A DNA stretch of 30,695 nucleotides from assembly GCA_036897625.1 (NCBI GenBank), contig JAYMTA010000354.1, forward strand, positions 1 to 30,695. The letters run 5' to 3'. The position numbers were made by a program, and so were the translations under genes. The first letter of the stretch is position 1, and the number at the start of each line of letters is the position of its first letter. The DNA is from Pelargonium cotyledonis (Eukaryota > Streptophyta > Magnoliopsida > Geraniales > Geraniaceae). Shown here piece by piece: positions 23,501-30,695 of this stretch. The notes below the pieces were generated by a model, which made no database searches, was not told the origin of the DNA, and worked only from the letters and a program-made list of their open reading frames with translations.

Positions 23501-24739
23501 CCCTGATTTTTGTACAATTAGGTGCGGAAAATCTGCCAAACTATTGCATTTTTGTCTCCTGCTGCTTGTATGACTCTTGCCTCTCTGGATTTAGGATTAC
23601 CACCATGGGAAATGGTGGGGGTTCTCACTTGTGGTTTAGCCCTCTCCAGCTTCGCTTTGTCAGGTACTAAACAATATTAAGATATGTTATTTTATTCCCC
23701 CACCTCACACACACTTCACGATGTAGATTTTTGACCACTGATCTAATCATTTTTTGTCCACAGGACTATATTGTACACATCAGGATATGTCTCCAGAGTA
23801 TGCAAGTATACTTTTGGTACGGAAGCACACAAACCCCAAAATTTTATGTTCACTATTTCCTTAACCATTATTTAGTTTCAGGGTTTCAGTTTTTTTTGTC
23901 ATATACTCAAATCCATAATTTTCCTGGAATCATCCTGGATTTACCAAGAATTTTGCAATAATAAACTCAAGTGATTTTTTGGTTGTGGGAAGTGGACTAC
24001 ATCAACCAAATAATCCACTAGATGGGAAATCCACATTCCACACCCCATGTGTAACATGTGAACCCCTGACCCCATCCTGTGATGTATAGTACTAAAAACA
24101 ATCTTGAGGTTCAGTCGAATAATGTTTGTAGTGGCTGATTTGGGTTTTGTCTCGTAGGATGCTAAATACTTTAGTTAGAGAGATATCGTGAATCTCCTAT
24201 TACATGTAGGGTATTATTTGGTATCAGGGATATAGTAGAAGCTTTCCCTTGACCCTTTTTACAGATTGAGCATTCATAATACATTGTAGTGAAAATATTC
24301 TACCCATGCATCATTTTTTATAGATTGAAGTTTATACCTTTGGGTTCATTAAGCTTAGAATCATACATGAGCATGTTCTTGAATACTGAAGTGAAGTAGC
24401 TGTTGTTGCTTCAATGTGTTCCATTATATGAGTTATCTCCTGTGTTTTATCTCAGGGTATTACCAACACTGTTGGAGCGGTGCCTGGAATTATAGGTGTT
24501 GCTCTTACTGGTTATCTTCTCGATTTGACTCACTTATGGAGTGTAAGTTGCCATCTTTATCGATTCTTAAATTCTCATCGTAATAGCAGCATTTTTCATG
24601 GCAATAAATTCACCATTATCTTCTCTCAACTTTGTAGACATCATTGTTTGCACCATCAATCTTCTTCTACTTGAGCGGTACAGTCGTTTGGTTGCTATTT
24701 GCCAGCAGTAAGCCTCAAACGTTCTCTAAGAAAGATTGA
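17572..24739 (+). CDS. Plastid PHT4-type anion (phosphate) transporter, SLC17/MFS family
   Basis: Predicted inner-envelope carrier for phosphate or organic anions. It has 15 exons: 17572-17940, 18303-18448, 19489-19588, 19807-19859, 20510-20584, 20711-20791, 20955-21013, 21549-21616, 22152-22267, 23035-23071, 23315-23410, 23522-23663, 23764-23816, 24456-24542 and 24638-24739. All junctions keep frame and give 527 residues, the usual PHT4 length. Residues 1 to about 55 are rich in Ser, Thr and Arg with few acids, like a plastid transit peptide. The first membrane segment runs into NMDKVNLSIA (about 120-129), and GIGEGVSPSAATD follows near residue 207; both are typical of the family. The start at 17572 has a good context (ACCATGG); an in-frame ATG at 17332 would put 80 atypical residues ahead of the transit peptide. 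Which PHT4 subgroup it belongs to I cannot settle by eye; the two-to-three subgroup is my guess. Confidence 0.93.
18747..19041. mobile_element. MITE-like repeat in transporter intron 2
   Basis: This part of intron 2 repeats GCTAAG or its complement CTTAGC at least six times. It includes near-palindromes such as CTTAGCACCTACTATAG TGGG and GCTAAGCTTAGC, and ends with ATCTCCATTGGAGATGCTC. That pattern suggests a small non-autonomous DNA element with degenerate inverted repeats. No clear target-site duplication was found, so the borders are approximate. Confidence 0.5.
19281..19302. repeat. (AT)n microsatellite in transporter intron 2
   Basis: An uninterrupted AT dinucleotide run of about 11 units. 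It is a likely length-variable marker with no coding effect. Confidence 0.9.
19860..20509 (+). other. GC-AG intron (transporter intron 4)
   Basis: The left exon ends ATTGCCAG and is followed by GCATGT; the right exon begins after CATGCAG. Joining them makes AGG (Arg) and the expected family sequence ARFIPLEERSRAVG. The only near GT donor, four bases on, would shift the frame. So a GC donor is the best reading. Confidence 0.75.
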
Positions 24740-25126
24740 CAGCACTTCAATTTGTTGGATTAAAGTGATCCTCAAGAAGCATCCACCCGAGGAAAGCTTT
24801 CCTTCCATTAAATACCATTTTGATCTCTCTCGAAGTGAAAGGGTGGAATGACCCCATAATATACTAAATTGGATATATTTTTTTTTTTTTCCATTTCTAA
24901 TTGTATATCTTATGTAGAATTGTAGATGTAGATTTCCACTTGTAATATACCAAAACACAGTTGTATACAATATTTTGTAGTGTTTGTTCTGACAATGATC
25001 CTCATGTTCTACTTCGGATTCTTCACTTGAAAAAAAAAATGAAGCTTTGTACTGTTACAGTTAATACCTATGGTATTTTTATTTCAATCACTATCCAGAA
25101 CAAATTTTGGTTCCATCTAGTGCTAC
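24740..25126. other. Convergent 3' spacer of transporter and GH79 genes
   Basis: About 390 bases holding the two 3' UTRs. A T run lies at about 24878-24890. No gene seen. Confidence 0.6.
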
Positions 25127-27720
25127 CTATCCGCAAGCAGGAAGAAGTGCATCAGGTATATGAGCAAATACAATAGAAAATGGAGCAGCCATTACTGGTG
25201 CTGATGAGTCCACAAATACAGGCTCCAAAGAAGGTATGTCTCCTGATGAACTTACAGTTAAAGCATTTCCATTAAGCATCATGGTTTGGCTGTGTAAATC
25301 CCCGTCCTTTGCAGTTAGGTGATATTCCTCTCTCGGGAGCTCGTTCTTACTATCCCGAGGAAGCTTAATGACATCTTTCCTATGAGATCTGAGTTTGTAT
25401 TTGTTTGTATGTACCAATGTCCATGTACTGTTATACACAATCTTGGCCTCAACTGCAGTGCTGTTGTCTAAGTTGATGAGCAACAACATGACCCCTTTCT
25501 GCAAAACAAGCAGTGTAATCAGTCAAAGATAGGTTACTTGATTTGATGATTGTGATCTTGATTTTAACTTACAGATTGTTTTGCACAATGCGCATAAGCT
25601 CGTATCTTTTTCGTTCCAGAAAAGCTAGTCGACATTACATTTCTTCCCATTAACCGGTGCCAAAGCAGCGCGCTGCATTGACAATATCAATCAATTGTCA
25701 AGCACATTTTCTACTTGTGAAGACTATAACAAGTTCAAGTTCATGTTCAGTAACCTGTAGTAGTCTGGGTTTGGGACAAAGTTGGAAGTGTTGAGAAGAC
25801 CATAATTCCCACCAATTAAAGACTGCCGGCAATATGTTTTTGTATCAAACGACGATGCCATTGCAAGCTGATCTACATACCTGTTTGTTTCGTCCAGGAA
25901 AAACCGTCAAACCCAGATTTTAACAGAAGGAAACTTGACATTTGAATCATTATCTATGCTCATTTACCAGAAACTAAAAACAAACGCATTCGTCACGAGG
26001 TTATGGCCACTATTGTAAGCTCCTCCGGACTCACCAACCCATGAAACAGCTTTAGTTGATGTGCTCTTGAGGGTGTTCTGGAGGCTCCTGAATGTATTAG
26101 CCTCTCCATCAAGATATGTTGGATTCAGAATTTTCTCAACAAGATGTGTATCGACTCCTATAATACATGAAAATATCAGAAAAAGAGCTGAAAACACAGT
26201 CAATGATCAGATTATTCACTGAACATACCTGGGCCAAGATTGTATATGTGGTGAGTGACAACATCCATAGAGCTCCCAGTTTTAACTATGAGTTCTTTGA
26301 ACCAATTTGCATCAAAGAATCCACCAGGTGCTAGGACTAGTGGCTTAGGTTCTATATCTTTATAAACATTTTGTACTATGTTCGCAAGAGCAATTGTGTC
26401 TGCAGCGTACTGACTAGCTGCAACTCGTGTTCCCACTCCCGAACCACTCAATTCGTTCCCTAATCGGCCACAACAAAACATATAAGATCATCATTCATCA
26501 TATAAGCATTGCATTAGCCTATGAATCGAAAGGCTATGCAAGAAGAGCATGGAGAGAGCTAGCATTCACACCGAGCTCCCAACCAGAGATGACATAGTTG
26601 TTTTGGACAGTATAGCGAATGAGGGATTCAGAATTGGTGTAATCCCAGGCTCCTACAGAAGAGCCATCTCGTTTCATAGACCGTCCAGAGAGAGCATTTA
26701 ACCCGAAAATGATCTTAGCCCTGAAGTACAAAACTTGGTTTGTGATCAGTTTATTGAAAGATTGAATAGCAAAAACAAGAAAGTGTTGTTGTTTACCCAG
26801 ATTTCTTGAAAAATGCATTAAGCTCATCCCATCTTTTCATGGGCAAGCAACCCTGAGTGAAACCAAACATCTCTGAGGTGTTTTTACCAAATGGAGTGCA
26901 AGGTTGATGATTATCAGGTGTGCCATAAATGAGCTTATCTTGCAATGACCCACCCAATCTAATCTTCAATGGTGAAAAGGCTGCAACATTATTGAAAATG
27001 CATCTTTCTTAAATATTCAGGCTTCTGAAAATTATTATAAACAAAACTTTTCCAATTGATAAGCATACAAGTATAAACACAGAAGAAAAATAAATTCATA
27101 TCAGATAAATGAATTTTTTTGTTTAAGATCAAACCTTTGATAGCATTTAAGAAGATATTGTTGCTGAGATCCTGCACAGAGAAGAACACCAATCAAGCTC
27201 AGCAATTTTTAGGAAAAAAGTTATAAAAAAAACTGGTCTTTACCTTAGAAATCAGTTCAGCAACAAAATCAAATTGAAGTTAAGAACCAGAAGAAACACC
27301 CAAAAAACAAAAATTGCTATCATCAGACATCATGGACAATAAGTAATAATTGTAATTTTAACTCCTCAATTACTGATAACATCACAAACCAACCATGAAC
27401 CCTTTTAAAGATGATGAATTCTGAGAGACACAAGAACTGAAAAAGAGTAGAAGAAGCAGAATATGTGCAAATACCAGATTGAGCAGAGAGGCAAGACCCC
27501 AGCTGCATGTCCCATAGTCACATTTCTCAGGAGGCCACCAATCCAAAGTGGCACAAACAAAATCATCATCAATCCTTCCAATGGCAGCTTTCCCATCAAT
27601 AAACACACTTCCTTGCACAGTACCATCTCTCTGTGCAGCCTGTGAGCTCACAGATTTGAGGCTGAGGCTGAGGATACACAGCCAGGTACACAAACCCATG
27701 ACCCAAATCTGAGAACCCAT
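25127..27720 (-). CDS. Heparanase-like protein, GH79 family endo-beta-glucuronidase type
   Basis: A secreted or wall-associated glycosidase; plant members act on glucuronic acid of arabinogalactan proteins (family knowledge). Nine exons on the minus strand: 27720-27475, 27171-27135, 26980-26797, 26720-26572, 26459-26229, 26157-25968, 25880-25755, 25672-25573 and 25498-25127. All phases agree, giving 544 residues, the normal length. Residues 1 to about 27 form a signal peptide. The proton donor is Glu208 in WELGNELSG and the nucleophile Glu325 in WVGESGGAY, both as expected. The conserved [14 protein letters not shown] block lies in exon 1, and [12 protein letters not shown] and NYGLLN motifs follow. 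The ATG at 27720 (MGSQIWVMG) is chosen over an in-frame one five codons upstream because it starts the signal peptide typical of the family. It looks intact and ordinary. Confidence 0.94.
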
Positions 27721-27847
27721 ATCCAAGATGCTCAAGATCTGATCCTATGTGTATTGTTTGAGGAGAGTATCAGAGAAGAGCTGAGCCAGAGTTTGCCATG
27801 GCAGAGCTACAAGACAGGCTAAATTAAGGAAAGTGAAATGAAAAGAA

Positions 27848-28002
27848 AGATTAGTATTTTAAGGATGTGTCACTCACTCACTTATAAATGATTATACAAG
27901 ATGACCTGATGCAACTAACTGCAATAAATAAGAGATTAGTACTAAGGATGTGTCACAGATGATTATACAAGATAATATGATCCAAATAATTGCAAGTAAT
28001 TA
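27848..28002. repeat. Tandem direct repeat upstream of the GH79 gene
   Basis: Two diverged units begin at 27848 and 27933. Each contains AGATTAGTA, AAGGATGTGTCAC, then ATGATTATACAAGAT and ATGCAA or ATCCAA followed by TAATTGCAA-type sequence. The first unit has an extra TCACTCACTTATAA. Both lie 130-280 bases before the GH79 start. Confidence 0.75.
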
Positions 28003-28331
28003 CACACTTGGCTGGCAGTGTAAATGATAAAGCTGAGACCTTGCAGCTCAAAACCATCACAAAGGGTTTGGGGCAAAATGGGCAATGGATTTTTTCTTCT
28101 TTTTTACTTTGCTTTAGCCTTGAAGGAAGAGAAAAAAATTTCTAAGCAAAATGGCAAAGAAGACAAGAGCCACAGGTTAGGAGTGAAGCCGAAGCCACAG
28201 CCACAGCAAATGGTTTGTCAGTTTTGGTAGAGGACACTGTTGAGAGCATGAGGCCTTGAGCAACAAAACTAAACCCTAAAAATTAAAGAATCTATCAAAA
28301 AAGAACATAAGTTACATGATCAATAAGGTGA

Positions 28332-28531
28332 AATGTATATCAGTTAACTTATATATCAGTTGCAATTTGAGAAGTCAATGAGGTGATGACACCTTATTTA
28401 AAATCACTTATATCCATCCAAGTGAATTTGTGAGAGCAGAGCGACCCATCTGGATCTATGATTTTAAACGAGGTGTCATCACCTTATTGGTGTAACTGAT
28501 ATAACTTTATATCAGTTAACTGATATACATT
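28332..28531. mobile_element. Foldback (MITE-like) element with 18-base perfect terminal inverted repeats
   Basis: The left end AATGTATATCAGTTAACT (28332-28349) is the exact reverse complement of 28514-28531. Further in, AGGTGATGACACCT (28381-28394) pairs exactly with 28471-28484, and TTTAAAATCA-type arms continue the pairing. The whole 200 bases can fold into a long hairpin. There is no coding capacity. A target-site duplication is not obvious. Confidence 0.75.
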
Positions 28532-29069
28532 AAACTCTAATCAATATACCATTAAAGAAAGTGTCTTGTTGTGTTGAGAGATATTCATGGCTCATTTGAC
28601 TCATTTTTCAGTTTTCTTCCCACCCAAAAAAAAAAAAAAAATCAGTCTAACATAAAATCTGACGAGGACTGATTAGGCATGTGAATATTAAATCAAGAAA
28701 TTATCAAATTAAATAAGCAATTGTGCACTAAACTGCTCTATATTTGTGACAAACAAACATCCACAGGTATAGAATAGGTCCAAAAATAAAATATAGAGTA
28801 GGTGAATATTTTTTCATAATTATAGATAATAACAACAACAACAATAATAATCTATTGTAACTTGTGAGTCATCTAGTACTCTAGAATTCATGAATTAGAG
28901 ACCCACACTGCATGTTTTTTGTCTGTTAAGTAATAAATAAAGCTGTACATGACATGGGACATGCAGATCCAAGAAAGGGTAGATGAAGATCCATGAAGAA
29001 ATTTATTTAATAACCTAACACTTTACAATCTGGAAATTAATAGGTTCTTTTTAGCTCTCGCCCACACTG

Positions 29070-29161
29070 TCTTTCACAATGTGGTCACCCAACCCGTTAG
29101 TAGTCTATATATCGTGTGGGTTTCGGGTCGGGCAACGGGTTGACCACTTTGCCAAAGTGGT
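29070..29161. repeat. Degenerate inverted repeat, possible transposon remnant
   Basis: GTGGTCACCCAACCCGTT (29081-29098) pairs with AACGGGTTGACCAC (29134-29147) if a four-base bulge is allowed. CCCACAC and GTGTGGG flank the loop side, and CCACTTTGCCAAAGTGG at 29145-29161 is a perfect small hairpin. Confidence 0.45.
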
Positions 29162-29816
29162 TGGAACATATTTTGGAGTTCACCAAACGTCTCCCGATCC
29201 TTTTTCAAATTCTTGGTACCCGTAACTTAAAATCAAAATTCTACACAAATTTTTTGGCGTCAAAGTTAATAAGAGATCGTAGAACAAATATTCTTATTCA
29301 GTTGGGAGTTAAAAGTTAAGTGGACAATAGAAAACTGAATTTGGTACATGATTTTATCGAAATGGACAATCTTCATACGACTTAAACTGACAATGTAAAA
29401 GTTACCGTAATAGTTGATTTTATTTTTAGCAAATCGAAGGTCTCGTGTTTAAACTCGGACGACCTTAAGTTTGAAATGTTTTTGTAGATCATATAATAAG
29501 AAGAAATGTAATAATCTACTACATATGTACAAGTTAATGGCATAATAGAAAAGTACGGTGAAATATTACTTTTATATACAAAAATAAAATTCCATTGTTA
29601 TCATTTTCCTCTTGTACATCATGTCTCATTTGTTGATATTGCAATTGATATTCATGCCAAATTTAATATGACTTTGTTATTTGTAAGATTTATAACGTTA
29701 ATAATTAAGAAATTGAACGTTTTTCTTTTAATAGTTTTTCATACAAAAACTCTAAAAATCTACATTGATTCACTAACGTTTTTAAATAACTCTCAATTCA
29801 CCTTACCAAGCTCCAA

Positions 29817-29824
29817 TATAAATA
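29817..29824 (+). promoter_or_regulatory. TATA box of the small secreted peptide gene
   Basis: TATAAATA lies 58 bases before the ATG at 29882. This places transcription start near 29850, with a leader of about 30 bases, a normal plant geometry. Confidence 0.55.
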
Positions 29825-29881
29825 GGTATCTTCTCTCTAACGGAGAAGATCTCATAGTACTAAGTAATAATAATTGCCAAG

Positions 29882-30064
29882 ATGAAGAACAAACTTGTGA
29901 TCATGTTAATGACGATCGTGATGATAGTCATTTACGCAGGCATGGTAGCGACGGTGGTAGCCCAAACAACACCTTTGCCGTTGGCACCTGTAGCTGACGA
30001 TGAAATTGATTTGGCACCAGGTGAGGTCATACCAGAAATTTCACGAAAGTTTCTGGTATACTGA
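29882..30064 (+). CDS. Candidate small secreted peptide, 60 residues, unknown family
   Basis: I do not recognise the family. Residues 1-27 form a clear signal peptide: a basic start (MKNK), a long Ile/Val/Met core and a cleavage-like VVA before Gln28. The predicted mature part is 33 residues, begins QTTPLPLAP, is acidic in the middle (ADDEID) and ends ISRKFLVY. It has no cysteine. The ATG context (AAGATGA) is good and a TATA box lies upstream. After the stop the same frame stays open for 11 codons. It could be a peptide-hormone or arabinogalactan-peptide-like precursor, or a chance frame with a hydrophobic start. An alternative frame (29668-29997) overlaps it but lacks these signals. Confidence 0.5.
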   Translation: MKNKLVIMLMTIVMIVIYAGMVATVVAQTTPLPLAPVADDEIDLAPGEVIPEISRKFLVY

Positions 30065-30695
30065 GTTCCAGGGCCAATCAATTGGCAGCCAGAAGATTAA
30101 CGGTAGCTCAAACAATATTTATAAGATAATGTATACAAAAAGTTATTTATAGAAAACAGTTTTTTCAATTATGTGGCACAAAATAAAATTACAGCCAAGC
30201 AAATATTATGTATTTCTTTTCCTCGTGCATTTTGTGTTGTAAATGAGACAAATAGCAATTAAAACCACATAGTTATAAGTGAAGTGGTAACTTTCTTAGT
30301 ATACATAATAGCAATTATATTCAACAAAACGTAATTTGTATTCAAACTCGCGATCATTCGACATCTAACTCGAATGTTGTTTTATCTTTCGAGTCAGGTG
30401 AAGGCTAAACAAACCGAAACGGTATTACATTTTAACAAAAAACAAACATATATTATAACAACATGAAATCATAGAATGCATCAAGAAAATTTATATACAT
30501 AGAAATGAAATGTTTTATAAACGTTTAATTAATAGTTCTCTAAAATAAAAAAAAACTTAAATATCTGTCTGTTATTCCTAATTATTGAAGATGAAACTGT
30601 ACGAAAATTGAAAAAAAATACATGCAATATTCTAGTTCTTTAACTTATCGAAGAGGACGGTAATGGAGCTATAAACGGAGTGCTGATCCGAAACC
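30065..30695. other. AT-rich 3' end of the window
   Basis: About 630 bases of low-complexity AT-rich sequence following the small peptide gene. No coding frame, RNA gene or repeat structure is supported. Confidence 0.5.

Larger units (their letters stand above)
27721..29811. other. Upstream region of the GH79 gene and long non-coding spacer
   Basis: About 2.1 kb of AT-rich DNA. It holds the GH79 promoter with a direct repeat (27848-28002), a foldback element (28332-28531), an A run (28626-28641) and a degenerate inverted repeat (29070-29161). Open frames at 28024-28230 and 29116-29319 show no family signal, signal peptide or promoter and are not called. Confidence 0.6.

Noticed and set aside
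28024-28230. A 68-residue open frame upstream of the GH79 gene
   Set aside because: No recognisable domain, composition like simple repeats (Lys, Pro, Gln), and no promoter or conservation evidence.
29400-29480. A tRNA-derived SINE-like B box (GGTCTCGTGTTTAAACTC)
   Set aside because: One loose match to an internal promoter box without an A box, a tail or target duplications is not enough.
29668-29997. A 109-residue frame overlapping the small secreted peptide
   Set aside because: It starts in AT-rich non-coding sequence, runs through the TATA box, and has no domain signal. The 29882 frame explains the region better.
1-30695. CRISPR arrays, tRNA or rRNA genes, bacterial operons
   Set aside because: No regularly spaced repeats, no cloverleaf with both conserved arms, and the gene structure is eukaryotic throughout.

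Overview
This window is nuclear DNA from a flowering plant. The evidence is intron-rich split genes with GT-AG borders, plastid-type N-termini, AT-rich introns and spacers, and only plant-type families: a two-domain arogenate dehydrogenase, 2-oxoglutarate-dependent dioxygenases of the SRG1 type, a PHT4 anion transporter and a GH79 heparanase-like enzyme. A rosaceous eudicot is my guess from the flavour of the proteins; the sequence does not prove it.

Layout. (1) 1-3062, plus strand: the 3' part of a tandem two-domain arogenate dehydrogenase (TyrA type, tyrosine synthesis). It is cut by the left edge; one intron (1008-1519) joins the two domains in frame. (2) 3253-16886, minus strand: six head-to-tail copies of a four-exon dioxygenase gene, here called A to F from left to right; transcription runs from F towards A. 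A, B, D, E and F have the 2-His-1-carboxylate iron site and the RxS 2-oxoglutarate motif. C is a pseudogene with a nonsense codon and a 121-base deletion that removes the HxD motif. D, E and F are recent relatives. D has lost its normal stop codon. E and F each lack one codon, at different places. Between E and F lie two relics of further copies: a truncated first exon and a piece of about 35 bases. (3) 17572-24739, plus strand: a 15-exon plastid PHT4-type transporter of 527 residues, whose fourth intron appears to have a GC donor. (4) 25127-27720, minus strand: a nine-exon heparanase-like GH79 gene of 544 residues, convergent with the transporter. (5) 27721-30695: mostly non-coding, with a direct repeat upstream of the GH79 gene, a 200-base foldback element, and a candidate 60-residue secreted peptide gene at 29882-30064 with a TATA box.

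How the parts relate. The dioxygenase array is the accessory, fast-changing part: duplication, pseudogenisation, stop loss and codon deletions are all visible. It sits beside a tyrosine-pathway gene, which raises the question of a tyrosine-derived specialised metabolite, but adjacency is the only support. The transporter and GH79 genes look like ordinary single-copy genes. All exon borders below were placed by hand from splice consensus and reading frame. No alignment, transcript or database search was available.
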